This document shows, piece by piece, positions 25,760 through 38,855 of a DNA stretch of 64,000 nt. The position numbers and the translations under genes are program-made. Under the pieces are notes generated by a model. The model did not search any database, was not told the DNA's origin, and saw nothing but the letters and a program-made list of their open reading frames with translations. Where the stretch lies: the NCBI GenBank assembly GCA_008921705.1, contig VFFE01006969.1, positions 472,526 to 536,525 of the forward strand. The letters run 5' to 3'. The stretch is from Burhinus oedicnemus (lineage: Eukaryota > Chordata > Aves > Charadriiformes > Burhinidae). Each line of letters opens with the position of its first letter. Position 1 is the stretch's first letter.

Positions 25760-25793
25760 AAATGGGCTTAAGCATGTCCCTAAGTGCTGATGA
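25760..25793. repeat. Possible fragment of the hairpin-type ancient repeat
   Basis: The stretch aatgggcttaagcatgtccctaagtgctgatgaa shares words with the right arm of the element at 15549-15649 (GGGACT...TTAAGTGCTTTGCTGAA), in the same order. Only one arm is recognisable. It lies inside a 173-codon open frame and argues that the frame is not a gene. Confidence 0.35.
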
Positions 25794-28700
25794 AGTAAGG
25801 CCTTGCTTAACATACTGGCATTTTCAGTGGGCTCCCCAGTATCTCCAGAATTTTTCACCTCATCACCGAAATTCTCTCTTTTTGCATATTCTAAATTTTT
25901 ATTTAGGTAGCAAGGAACAGAGTATCATGTTTAAGATTGTCTATGATATCTCACACATTCAAGTCTTACAGCTTTCTCTATTCAGTGGTCATTTTTTAAA
26001 AGCTCAGAGAATACACAGCATTTACAAAGTAAAGGAAAGCAAAAATACAACTACTATGAAACATCAGCTCTGCCATGAACAACATCATCTACAAACCAAA
26101 AGAACAAATAAATGGCACAAAGTGTTGAACTTCAACAGAACAGTGATCGAATTATTTTTTTTTCATTGTTCATATAATAATAGTAGCTAGGAGACCTCTG
26201 TGCTACATGAGGAGGGGTGGGAGGAAATTCTCATATTAAGATGAACTCTGGGGTGCAGTATGAATATACACCTTGACAAGGTTATTAATTTTATTGCAAA
26301 GAAATTCACCAACACAATAGGATCAACTGAACTGGTAATTGTGCTAGCAAATACGTTTCTCTTGTGGCCTTATGTCTGAGTCTTGGTACTAACCAAAGCT
26401 TAGACAGAGGAAATGACTAAGTTAGTAAATTATTAAAAGTTATATGATGTTTAGGTACTTGCTTGTAGCCCTCAGAAAATGAAAGGTAATCTTAATTCTT
26501 GTCCCACTTTTGCTGCACCATAGGCTAATCTGAATGTGTTCAAAATTTGCTGTGGGTCAGTTAGTAAAGTACTTTGTTCATGCTTCTGGGCCCTAATATA
26601 TATATTTCTTCTTTTAGGGACACCATTTAGAAGTTAAAACCAAACAAAATCCCACCCAAACCCTCAACCTTCTCTATAATTGTTATGAAAAAATAGCATT
26701 TTTAGTGGCTTGTTCCTTCCTTGGCATATTGAACAGAATTCTAGCTATATTTACCACATTAGTATATAAAACTCTTGTCATCACTCTCCAGTTACGCTTT
26801 TAAATAAAGCTTACATAAAGTACTGCTACTTTATAATTTTGGCAGATCAATAAAGTCAAGAAAACAGCAGCCACATCTTTCTGGTAGCAATTACTAAGAT
26901 TACATTAGTGGTATTTAGTCCATTTAGGCTATTAGAACAGCAATGCTTATATTTTATATAGGTAGGGCTGGTAATACCAGCAATTAGTAAGATTGCTTAA
27001 CAGTTCCTATTTTAAGACCCGGTTTCTAAATTTTTTAGCTGCTTATAACTTTGAAAACTTTTTTGTAGTCTAGACTGGAATTTTCCATCCTAGGTATTCT
27101 GCAGAAATATCATAATGATTTGATTGCCTCAAAAAGTGAGGTACACTCTTTTGTCCATGTTTAAAAAATGAACTCGCCATCCCCCAACATGATGTACTTG
27201 CCTCAGAAACGTGTTAGTGTCTGCAAGATTTTGAACAAAGACTTGAAATTTCGTAAGGAAAGAGCTTGATAAATTCTTCTCCTATTCAGTAGAGATTTCT
27301 TAGGTTTCAGTAGAAGTTGCTCAAGGAAGACGTCTCCTGCAACACTAAGGCCAGATTGTAGGAATTTAACAGCACGTGCCCTGTGTCTCCACGGATCTCA
27401 GTGAGCCATTGCCATATTCAAATACAGAAAAGACAAGAGAAAGGGGAAAGAAAATGAGACTACAGGGAAATGGGATTAGAATCTATTAAAAGGAAAACAG
27501 GGGTTGATGTGCAGCACACAGACTGGGTCTAGCCCTGGGAAAAAGGGAGAAAAAGACCAAGAATGCAAAAAGCAGGAGGCATGAGAAGAGATATATCTGA
27601 TAAGACAGTAGTGTGCAGACGAAGAACTGTGAGTTACTGGGGCAAAAAAACGGCACCAGAGAAAGGACCAGAGTCCCTGGGGCTTCAGGGTGCCCTGGGG
27701 AATTTAACTGAGGAGCCAGCAAAGACAGAATAAAGGTTGAAAAGCACGTCTGGGCAAGGAGTGAGACTGGATGAAGAGAACACATGGATGAAATGTTAGA
27801 CAGAAGAAAGCGGCTGGGATTTGGATCGAGTATTTAAAAAGTACTGAATGACCCATTCATCAGAGCAGGGTTTGAACTCATAAAGAATGCCAGCACACGG
27901 TGGGCAGTGGGGGAGAAAACAAAATATCACCTAGCAGCTGCCTTCGCAGGTGTGGTCCTGCCTGTGGCCTGGCTGACGTAGGAAACCCATGGAATTAGAG
28001 GTCAGACCAAAATGGCACAGGATGTTTCCAGAGATCAGCTTTGTATTCTTATGAATATACTTTGAATAAAATTTATGTGAGTGTGCATGCCCATATGCTA
28101 TTAAGTACACACACACTTAAGAATATTTTTTTCTGTCCTTCAACAGGAGTAGAACAAACCCCATTGTTTTTCAGCTTTCTGATTAAAAGGTGGGGTTTTT
28201 TCCCCCCAACATCCTTGAAACCTCACTTGAAACATCGGAAACCAAAAATATATCTGATTAAACTCTGATGAAGCTTTCCATCCATGTTTCTGATTCAAGA
28301 ACCCTTCCCAGTCCATTAAATTAGTGTCACTCACTTTTCAAAATAGAAAGATGGAAAACATCTGAGATTGCTTTTCTGTGCAACCTCTTTTGATGTATGC
28401 TCAAGAATATGATGGGGACAGAAAGAGATCAATTCTTGTCCCAGTGTTAACAGCCTATATAGACCCTACCTTTACAGCAGCTGAGTAAATACTGCTGATA
28501 AATAATGTTACTATTAGCTTTGACAATGGGTTAGAAGCATCTCCTGTTTCAAAGCCGTTCCATTATTGAGTGAAATATGGCAAAAGAAAAGAGAAATTTA
28601 TTTTAAATTTTTATTTTGTTATAATTTCCCTATCTCAATCTTGACACAACAAACTAAAAGACAGACAATTTTTTTCTAGGAGTATTAGTCAGTATTATCC

Positions 28701-31450
28701 TTAGCCCGTCATACATTACCCTATCAGACCTCAGTGTCAAAGTGTATGAATAAGACTGACAATTTTAAACAAATCAGATGTTCCTTTTATAGGGTCTGTA
28801 CAGATCATCTGTACTGCATCAATTCTGCAAGTCAATCCATTTGCCAGTAGATCTGAGAGGGATCTGTATTCTATTAGCTTCTTTATAACATAAAACGAAT
28901 AAAAAAGAAAACCTTAGTTTTTGCCAGCATTTTGCTTGTCATTTCTTAGCTGTGATAACCTTTCATTTCTAGTATTTTATCCTTGGTTGTTCCTTTGTCT
29001 GCTTGCTATTCCAGGGCCAGAAGGGTAACAGTGAGACCCAGTAAATGTATTCTGGAGCTTATGAGGTTTGACCGTTGCAATTCAGCTTAGGAAAAGGACA
29101 CTTTAAATAGCAACAGCATTTGCATCAAAGAATAACAGAATAAGGCACTGAGGCTTAGATTTCTTAAGTTAAATACTTACACTGCTGTTGATTAAAGTTG
29201 TAGAAAACTGGTGCGTGTCAAATTTAGAATATTACTTACATTATTTGTCAATAACTAAAAACCAACACATGGAAGTAATTTCCAAAGGAATCACATAACC
29301 TATGGAGTTACAGAATCAAGGAATGGATAGGTGCTGGAATAACTAAAGAATTGTTAACAATTCTTAGAAAAATGGAAGATTCATAAGGGATATCAACCCT
29401 TATTTTTTGAAGGTACAGACCGGTTTCTGATATCAGGAAAAAAAAAAAAAAGGAGTTGCTTCTAGTTAACTCTCTGAGAGTGACTGGCACCAAACTGTAT
29501 TATAACACCAGTTAAACTTTCTCAGAAAGAAGTTATCTAGTAACTGCCGGTTTTAGAGAGTTAAAAAAGTACTATTTATTTTTTTCCTAAAGATCTGTAA
29601 AAAGATAAGATATATATATCTGAAGAACATTAGTTTAGCTGGATCACAAGACTCCATTTTGAGAAATCCAGTTTCTTTCAGAACTTACATGATTCACACT
29701 GTTGTCTGAATCATCAAGATTTTAAGGATAATGTGTTTAGGCACATTACAGAAAGAACCTGGGAAAACAGCTGGTTCTTCATGATTTTATCTAAAATCTC
29801 AAAGGGCTTGAATGTCATATAATAAAGTTTAAAAAAAAAAAAGAAAAAAGAAAAACATAGAAGGAGAGAGATACACTCATTAGATATCAAAATGTTTGCT
29901 TTCAACTTCTTGCCTTCTAGAGTAGAATGCAAAATCTAGACTTAGTGGAGCAAGTTATGTGTTTTTGTTCAAGATTTATGAGACATAACCAACCACCTGC
30001 ATTACTAGGGCAACTCTACACGGTACACAGTATCTACACAATGGCAGTAACTCCAGACCATGCAGAGCACAAACCACTCACAAAGGCCACATGTAGAAGC
30101 AGCTATTTGCCCTTGTGCTCCAAATTTCAAGAGGTACCAAATAAATGGATCAAGTCCTCTATTTTCTGCCTGGAGAAAACTTCTGGTGGAAAGAGGACCC
30201 AATGAGACTGACAATCCACCAGGAACACAATCCACCAAAATACCTTCACTCAGTAGGAAACTGGTAGAACTGGGTATTAATATCTATTTACCAAGAAAAT
30301 CCATCTCGTCTTTCTCTTATGGGGGTTTTTTGTTTGGTTGTTTGGGGGTTTTGGTGTTGTTTTTTTTCCCCTACTTCCCTCTGAAGTAGAAGGAAATGGA
30401 GGTGAGACCGGGTTGTATTTTGTGATCCATACCCCTCTCTTTGTAGGCATCCATTTTATTGTGCATTGGGATTATTAGCATTTGTCTTGCAGAGAGGCAC
30501 TCACTACCTTTTCAGGCATCATTTCTAGATTTTTGAGCTATGGAGTTTAGGCAGAAATGGGGGGAGGGGACGTGTAGGAATGTGAACATCATTAATTTGG
30601 GGAGCTTCCAGTGTGAGAAAGACAATAACAGTCAAAAGTTTTCTCATAATAATTTTTAATTAGGCACCTAAAGTCCATTTGTATCTTGTTTTAAGGGCAT
30701 ATGTCCTTTTCAGACTATCAAGTCACTAAAAAGTACTCACATGTTTTCAGCATTAGCAAATATGATTTCAAACACTGGCCCTGAAATGATTTTAATGGAT
30801 TTCTTAAACATAATCTAGAATTGGAAATTCCTCCTTGACTTATGCCTTGTTCATTCTTCTCTAATTAGCAGTGCAGTCATGCTATTGATGAAAAGCAGGT
30901 TCTTTCTACATGTGAAGACCATCTGGTCTTGCCAGCACATCACTATTCCTACCCCAGATGGCAACTTCTTGGTAAGGCTAAGAGGTGCGATTATTCAATT
31001 GTTCTATAATCAGACACACACTTCAATTAGTTACTGGTGATTAAGATACAACAGTGTTTCTGATATTTACTGTTTCATTTGTTAAGACTTTTTATGCAAT
31101 CTTTGCAATCATTGCAGTATTAAGATGAAGCAAGTTTGTTGTGCTGGTTAAATATTTTAAAACACAGTGCATAAAGAGTTTTATCAACTCAGGAAGTCAA
31201 ACTAATTTAATTTTCTCTAAGCACTAACTAGTCCCAATAAAATGGCAGACACTTGATTATCTGTAACTAAGACTAGGGCCAGAATTCTCTGTTTGAAAGG
31301 ATGGGTGTCCTGAGAAGAGAGTCATAACAAAGCAATGTATGAGTCACACAATTGAGAAGAAGAAGTCAAGAAGTAGTAAAACTCAATCTATTTCTACTTC
31401 AAATAGACACTTAATCCGTTCTAGCATCACTCTCACCCAGCCAGAGCATT
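25794..31450. other. Unique non-coding sequence with low-complexity tracts
   Basis: No recognised transposon or exon. A-runs lie at 29438-29451 and 29831-29855. A G/T-rich tract at 30321-30370 is the complementary-strand counterpart of the A/C-rich tract at 16035-16109. The open frame at 25669-26190 extends into this interval and is unrecognised. Confidence 0.5.
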
Positions 31451-31500
31451 TATATTATATTATATTATATTATATTATATTATATTATATTATATTATAT
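31451..31500. repeat. (TATAT)n pentanucleotide microsatellite
   Basis: Ten uninterrupted copies of the pentamer TATAT, directly visible. No degenerate unit is present, which suggests recent expansion. It is not a CRISPR or satellite array, because there are no spacers. Confidence 0.97.
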
Positions 31501-34500
31501 TAATGAGAAAAGGAAAAATAGCCATTGTCTTATTATCTTTAATGTTCTCCTACATGCCCCCCCATCACAGCCAGCCCGAGCTGCCATTTGCCCTTTTCTG
31601 TCAGGTCGGGAGAGACAGCCAAATCCCTGCTCAGGGCTACAGCACAGGGGGTATGGATGCGCAAGGACTGTAAATCATTTAAACATTCATGAGGAAAAGC
31701 AAGAAAAAATCCCACACCTATAGAAACTTACTACATTGTCACAAGTTTGTAGGAGGTTTGTACTTCAGCAGAGGTACACATGGCACAGCAGAGGTGAACA
31801 GCATTGCTGATTGCGCCCGCATGACACTGGTAAGACCAGAAAAGCACAGAAGGATTTGAGAGAGGTTTATAAAGTTCCGGTGCCGACAAACCCCACCAGC
31901 CCCTGAGTAAGAGCTGTCTCACACACAGACGCGGCTCTTGGAGGGATTTCTCCTATTCTGGTAATTTAGGGGGTTTCTTGCAACCTGTTGTACCTTCTAT
32001 TTTCCCCTCTTTTAGGATTACTATTACTTCATTCTAAAAACTGATGTTATTCCTATTTTGATGCTACATGTACCTCCCATCCATTTCATTTTTGTAGAGT
32101 AACAAAGAGAATGCAACCTTGGGTGACTAATTAGGGCTCTTAACCCATACCGTCTGCTCTCAGACAGACCTGCTGAGCTATAATGGATTTTAGCGAGGGC
32201 TGCCTAGATGTAGCTAAGGATAAAAGCAGGTCATATGAACAACAGAAAAGGCCTAAGATTACCTCGTACGGATTTGCTGAGGCGTGAGAGTGAAGAGCTC
32301 AGAGGGCTGAGCTCTCCACCACTCCAGTCATCAGCTACCCAGCATGTGCCACCGCATAGGGTGACACAGTAGTATAGCTCATTTGTTCAGACTGGGACTG
32401 ATTTTTCCCTGGCAGCTACGGCAACTGTAGCTACTTGATTTTTCAAGTGTCAGACTTTTAAATACTAAAATACCCCAAAAATTTTATTGTAATAATATTT
32501 ATATTTCTACTATATATTTACCTTGCCATAGGTTTACGTGTAAACTACAGGTGGATTTATAACTGCACAGACATTAATTTATTCAAAAACTGTGTAAAGA
32601 ATATTGAGACTGAAATGTATTGAGACTGTCCCCCAAAGGAGAGATTGGTAAACCCACAGTTACCAATGTAACCTTAATTCAGGCTTCCTAAGCTATTCTT
32701 TATGATACAGTCTTTAACTGAGTGATTGCTGGTTTTACAGCTGTTTTTACAGTAGGAAGTACTTCAATCAGCTCATCGCTATTCACCATTTTTTTTAGTT
32801 CCATCATTAGCTTTGTGTGTAACTCAGTATATACTATCCAAATACCAGTTGGGCTACAGAATTTAGGAGTTTCTCCTGGCTTTCCATGGGGACCGTAGTC
32901 CTCAGAGAAGAGTTTAAATCTGACAAAAATCACATTTCTAGGCTTATTCTCAAAACCCAAACTGAAAAAACAACCACCAACACCGCCACTTTGAGTATTT
33001 AAAGGTCATGTTATAAAGATAACCTTAAATCTCAAACCTGGGACTCCTTAATTTTTTTAAATGCAGGTGGTGCATTATACACAAACTTGGATGAAATGAA
33101 ACACAAAAGTGAACAGAATTTTCATCCCACAAAAGAACTATACAAAACCCCACATAATCTTAACTACAGGCATCAGTCTCTACCTCAAATAGATACGCAT
33201 ACAAATAACACATTTAGATTTACAGCAGTGATTTTGTGTTTTAAAACTCTGTATAGACATCCATATGATTTACATTATGAAACCCATGGATTATTCCTTT
33301 GTAGAATCTCAGAGGCTTAAATCAATAAACATTATAGCCATTTTTAGGAGCTACCAATATTTATTAAACCTCCAAATGGGAGAGAATGTTTATGATGGCT
33401 CCTATCAGTCTGTGCACTGTTTATGCTGTTAACGGACAAGGAAGACTGGCAGAAATTGCAGTTAGCTGAAACAAGTTTTCTTTCTACTATTTGTTGATAG
33501 CAGATTACTCTCACTTAACCAGTTCTGTGATGCAATTTTAGCTACTAGGCTTAGCTGCTGGACTAGTCAGCCTCTGGGCCTGGTGTCACTCTTGCTACCT
33601 TCTTCTAAGTCAGCTTGGGCTGTCGGTTGCAAGAGGGTTTGTCCCCCCCTTCTCTCAAAGACCTTGTCCTGAGGACTGTCAGATGAAGTCTCTCACATCC
33701 TGACATATTATTTCTGGCATAGGGGTCACACAAAGCCAGTGCTTTGGGGGAAATCAGCAGGGAAACTGAAAGGACAGATCACTGAATCCGAATTCCTTCT
33801 CTAGTCCTTTAGGTTTCTTAAGTGAGTTTCTGTGATCTGACTGATCCTTGTTGGTCCTGTTCCAGGTGCTCTCCCTCTGAATGCTTTTATCTGTAGAAAC
33901 ATGGGTTTCTCTTTAGAGGTACTCACTTGCCACACACCCTTGATACATGTTGGTATCCACATATACTGAAGTATATACCATGGGGACTCCTTACAATGCT
34001 CAGTCCTTTGAGACTGGGATTATAAAGACATGACCTACACATTTGGCCAGATTCACTGATGTCCTGTAAGAAAGAAGTCTGACACATACTTGTGTTCATT
34101 TACAATTAATATTTCCTATATAGATTTGCCTCTCAAATCCACAAGGCAGTGACAGAGGTTGTTTCATACTTTTGCAGAAAGTCATTTCAGTGGCAGTTTA
34201 GAAGATACTCAGCAGTGCTTGAGGAATTGGACTCAACAGTGCTATTCAATCAATGGTAACAAATAATCTGACTCTATTGAAATTTGAAGTTTTTAAAAAT
34301 TATCTTACTATATTGACAGTAACACATCTTTAATGTTTGAAGGCTTCTGAGAGCCATAAAAATAATAATAAAAATTCTCCAGTGAATGGCTGAGATCCCT
34401 CTTTCCTTCAAGAAGCAGAGTCCAAGGGAGCAGAGCCCTGCACAACTCATGGGCTCCATTTCTCCAAATCCAGTTGTTCCAGTCATGAAAGCTGGAGCTG

Positions 34501-35841
34501 ACTACAAAGCAGAGATAACAGGACAACAACAAAGCACCGTTCATTGCCAGAACTCCACTAAATCATTATGGCAGATGAAATAGAGACAAGAGACCACTGG
34601 TATCCCCATCCATAAATGTAAACACAGGGTAAAATATACCTTTAAAATGAAGACACAAGAATCACTCATTCATCTCCTAAAAACGTGTCCCAGCAAAATG
34701 CAGGGGTTTTCTGTGTCCTGTTGTAGTGTATTGATGGGGAGGAGGGGGAAACAGTCTCCCTGCTCTGTGGGTTTGGACTTGGAGATGGAAAGCAGCTCCC
34801 CTCCTGCTGCGCTCAGCTGCTGCAACAGCAGAAAGTTCTTCTAGACACAGTGGGCACCATGTTTCTTTCTCCTAAATGCATTACTTATTGCTCTTTCATT
34901 TCTAAGGAAAGCCATGGCACTGGGATTGTCAGGTGTGGGAGGTCTTACGGGTGACACTTTGTTCTTGCCTCTGCCACGAATCTCCAATAGCCTGCACTAT
35001 CAGGGTATTTCCCCTTGCCAAAATCCACATCAGGCTCAGTAAACCAGATTTTCAGCTTTTTTTCCCCACCAAAGCCAGGGACCTAGAATATAAAGCTGAG
35101 ATCTGGCCAGATTTAGAAAAGTGTAAACAACAGTTCACACTGCAGGGCAGACCTTCTCCATCAGAACACCCAAGCAGAAATAAAAGTTTTAGTTCAAATA
35201 GTTTCAACTGCTTTTTTTTCTCCACCTAGTGTTATTTCTTGTTTCTTCCTTCCTTTAATAGGTACTTGGTGGCTTGCAGCAGGTAGCTGGGTCTGAACAT
35301 GTTTTTGAAGTGTGTTTACTTGGCAGGGAAGCTGAATAACCAGGAAAACCTGTACCTTGCCCACCTACACCATCTCTGTATCTGTCCCAGCATATTTATC
35401 CCTTCTATTATTTTTTCCCACCATTTCCCAAACAAGCACTGCCAAGTACACGTCTCCGTAAAAAGCCCTCTTTGTTCTATATTTGTCTGTATTGAAGTGT
35501 CATTGTCTTCTATTGATTTTAACTGATCTAATTCTGTAAATAGCTGGCAATTGTGTTCTTTATTATTTACAGTTTCATCCATTTATAGTATCATCCATCT
35601 GTGATTTTTGTTTTTCCTTTCTTACTTTCTTTCCTATGTTTTTTGGCTTTCCTGAGCCAATTTTCTTCTTATTCTATGAACCCAGAGAACTCTGCTAAAA
35701 CAACTATCTGAAGTTAAAATACCATCATCAAATTCACACTCGGTCTTTGAAGTATTCCTTGTGCACTCTCCACACTTAGAGAAGCTGGAAAAACCTTGAA
35801 GAACTTTCTGCAGTTCACATAGAATATTTGTTATTAAGTTA
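31501..35841. other. Unique non-coding sequence
   Basis: No recognised transposon or exon. A perfect 9-bp inverted repeat with a 4-nt loop lies at 32294-32315. An 86-codon minus-strand frame at 32700-32960 and a 77-codon plus-strand frame at 33087-33320 are unrecognised. Confidence 0.5.
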
Positions 35842-37175
35842 ATAGAATCATAGAATGGTTTGTGTTGGAAGCGACCTTAAAGATCATCTAGTTCCAACCC
35901 CTCTGCCATGGGCAGGGACACCTCCCACTAGACTAGTTTGCTCAAAGCGCCATCCAACCTGGCAATGAACACTTCCACGGGCAGGGCATCCACAACATCT
36001 CTGGGCAACCTGTTCCAGTGACTCACCACCCTCACAGTAAAGAATTTCTTCCTAATATCTAACCTAAATCTACCCTCTTTCAGTTTAAAACTTACCCCTC
36101 ACCCTATCACTACACCCCCTGATAAAGAGTCCCTCTCCACCTTTTCTGTAGGCCCCCTTTAAGTACTGGAAGGATGCTATGTCTCCCTGGAGCCCTCTCT
36201 TCTCCAGGCTGAACAATCCCAACTCTCTCAGCCTGTCCTCATAGCAGAGGTGCTCCAGCCCTCTGATCATCTTCGTGGCCCTCCTCTGGACTCACTCCAA
36301 CAGGTCCATGTCTTCCTTATGTTGGGGGACCCAGAGCTGGATGCAGTATTCCAGGTGGGGTCTCACAAGAGACCAGTAGAGCGGAAGAATCACCTCCCTT
36401 GACCTGCTGGGCCACACTTTTGATGCAGCCCAGGATACAGTTGGCCTTCCGGACTGCAAGCACACATCGCCAGCTCATGTTGAGCTTCTCATCCACCAAC
36501 ATCCCCAAGTCCGTCTCCTCAGGGCTGCTCTCAATCCATTCTCTTCCCAGCCTGTATTTGTGCTTTGAGGTTGCCCCACCCATGTACAGGACCTTGCAGT
36601 TGGCCTTGGTGAACTTCATGAGGTTTGCATGGGCCCACCTCTCAAGCCTGTCCACTTCCCTCTGGATGGCATCCCTTTCCTCCAGCATGTCGACCGCACC
36701 ACACAGGTTGGTGTCGTCAGCAAACTTGCTGAGAATGCACTCAATCCCACTGTCCATGTTGCCAACAAAGATGTTAAACAGTGCTGGTCCTAGTACTGAC
36801 CCCTGAGGAATGTCACTCATCACTGGTTTCCACTTGGACATCAAGTCACTGACCGCAACTCTTTGACTGTGACCATCCAGCCAATTCTTTATCCACCTGA
36901 ACATTTGACGTTCGTCCATTAAATCTACATCTCTCCAATTTAGAGACAAGGATGTCATGCCGAACAGTGTCAAATGATTTGCATAACTCCAGGTAGATGA
37001 TGTCAGCTGCGCTGCCCTTATCCACCAATGCTGTAACCCCTTTGTAGAAGGCCACCAAATTTATCAGGCACGATTTGCCCTTAGTGAAGCCATGTTGGCT
37101 GCCACTAATCACCTCTTTATTTTCCATGTGCCTTAGTATAGTTTCCAGAAGGACTGCTTCATCATTAGGAAAAAC
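35842..37175 (-). mobile_element. CR1 LINE, 5'-truncated copy B
   Basis: A CR1 fragment of about 1.33 kb in the minus orientation. Its 3' end, with the tail tagaatcatagaatgg on the plus strand, lies at 35843. It covers the same part of the element as copy A (12,480-13,812) and shares several non-consensus positions with it, including the Glu in motif A and the EHLCYEDRL segment. The two copies also have closely similar 5' truncation points. The 5' end is estimated from where similarity to copy A stops. Confidence 0.95.
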
Positions 37176-37202
37176 AACTATTGAGCAATCACAAAATGAC
37201 AA
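36085..37202 (-). pseudogene. CR1 reverse transcriptase fragment, frameshifted
   Basis: Broken RT reading frame of copy B, in three minus-strand pieces: 37202-36846, 36973-36317 and 36270-36085. Piece one carries TKGKS and motif A as YLELCKSFD, with Glu at bases 36987-36989 where non-LTR RTs normally have Asp. Piece two carries IPQGS (motif B), FADD at 36713-36724 and the LERWAHANL and VDEKLNMSW segments. Piece three holds the C-terminal [15 protein letters not shown] region. Frame changes fall near 36,910 and 36,410. The first residues of piece one lie in flanking DNA. No functional protein can result. Confidence 0.9.
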
Positions 37203-38855
37203 ACACCTGTCTCACACTCCCTCACAGACTGTCCTCTCCTCTCCAGTTCCAGTGACTGCTGGGATCTAGGCAAGCCTTGCCACTGCACCTGGGACACCGG
37301 CTCCATCCTTCCCCTGCATCACCTGCAAGGCAGCTCCCAGCCCCAGGCTGCTCCTGGCCCTATAGCACCTGCTCTCCAGTACCACCCCAGCCTTTCCTTT
37401 AAGCAGAATAACAAAACTGCAACCACAGAAGTAAAAATAAAAATTCTGTCTATCCAAAAGGAGAGCAATGGCTTCATTATTTTGAAACTAGAACATCTCA
37501 AAGATTTTTAAAATTTTTATTCCCCCTCATTGCCAATAACTGTGATTCCAATGACAATTTAAATGATTTTCATTTTATTTCACTTTCTTTTACAGAAACT
37601 TTGGGTATGTTAGAACACCTCAAAAGGAAAAATAATATAGTTTTGCCAATTGTATAAATATTAAAGCATTTCAGATCAAACAAGAAACGAAATTGTATAC
37701 AAATCTGCTATGTTCAGTAGCTTAAATAATGAATGGGAAAGATAAGTGGGAAAACAAAAGTGTAATTTCTCAAAATATTCCATAGAAACTTCACTAAGAA
37801 ATTAATTGCTACAAACTCAATTTTTACCTTAAAGGCTTACAGGAGAAGATCTACAGTATACCAGGACGTCCAAATATGCAGGATGACTGACCCATTTATC
37901 GATTACTTAAATGACAAAATAGAAACCTTGGCCCACGCTTCCTCTGGAGGTTGCCTTGTCCCTAAGTCTTCTCTGCCTGAGACACAAACAGAATGCACTG
38001 GGGTTGCAGCTAATAAGGCCCATGTCCTTCACCTCCTGTTTAAACTAGGCTGGCCCTGTAGATCAGCTTTTCTTCTCCCTGCAAAGACTAACACCTGAGC
38101 ACTGGCACAGCACTGAGCACAGCCTTGACCTATTTCCCAGGGCAGCTAAACTCATTTGAAAATCATGTGAAAAACAGGGGGAAAGGCATAACACGTGGAC
38201 TTTACAATAAGGAGATTCATGTTCAGGAATGGAAAGCACTAAAAATTGTTTATATTGCCTTGCTAAAAAGATGCAGATTTGGAGGTTGAAGAAAGTAATT
38301 TTCTTTAGCAGAATAAATTCTTATGATTACAGAAAGTAAAGTTCCAGTAAATAAACCAATACCTATCAGTAGATTAATAAAAATGGAAAACAAAACACAC
38401 CCAAATCATGCCTCAGAAATTACTTTGTTCTCATTATGTGCAAAGCAGGTTAATCTCTCCCACATATTGTATAAAAGTCATAAATTTTGCCAAGCTTTCT
38501 TGAATGCTATGGAACGACTTTCTGGGAACCAAATAAATCTGTCCAGCAGGGAGAGGAGGATGTCTTGGATGCAGGCAAAGCACCCAGTGAGTGCGGCACT
38601 AGCCACGCAGGCTGGGGCAGCGCGGCTGGCTGCAGAGCTCAGAGCCTGGCAAACAACCCTGGCTCTTCCAAGCTGGCTCTGTGCTTCACCGCATTGCCGG
38701 TGGATCTCCCTGTGCTTGGATGAATGGGGGAACATGGCTCAGAGATCACTCTGGAGCAGCTGCTCTAGGTCTGGAAGCAAGTCTTATCTATTATTCAGAT
38801 AATGGACAGCCTGCTAAAGGCTAGAACAACCAGAAGGAGTGGTCTGTCAGCACTT
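37176..38855. other. Unique non-coding sequence
   Basis: No recognised repeat. The part at 38,560-38,760 is somewhat GC-richer, giving overlapping frames of 78-159 codons on both strands without any recognisable domain. The 159-codon frame at 38323-38802 is treated as chance. Confidence 0.5.

Noticed and set aside
29831..29855. A-rich run as the tail of a processed retrogene
   Set aside because: No coding-like body lies upstream on the plus strand, and no flanking duplication was found.
31451..31500. Repeat array as a possible CRISPR
   Set aside because: The pentamers are contiguous with no spacers. It is a microsatellite in a vertebrate genome.
36399..36806. 135-codon plus-strand open frame inside CR1 copy B
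   Set aside because: It is the antisense shadow of the CR1 reverse transcriptase fragment.
38323..38802. 159-codon plus-strand open frame
   Set aside because: Its second half lies in a GC-richer stretch where frames are open on both strands. No domain recognised.
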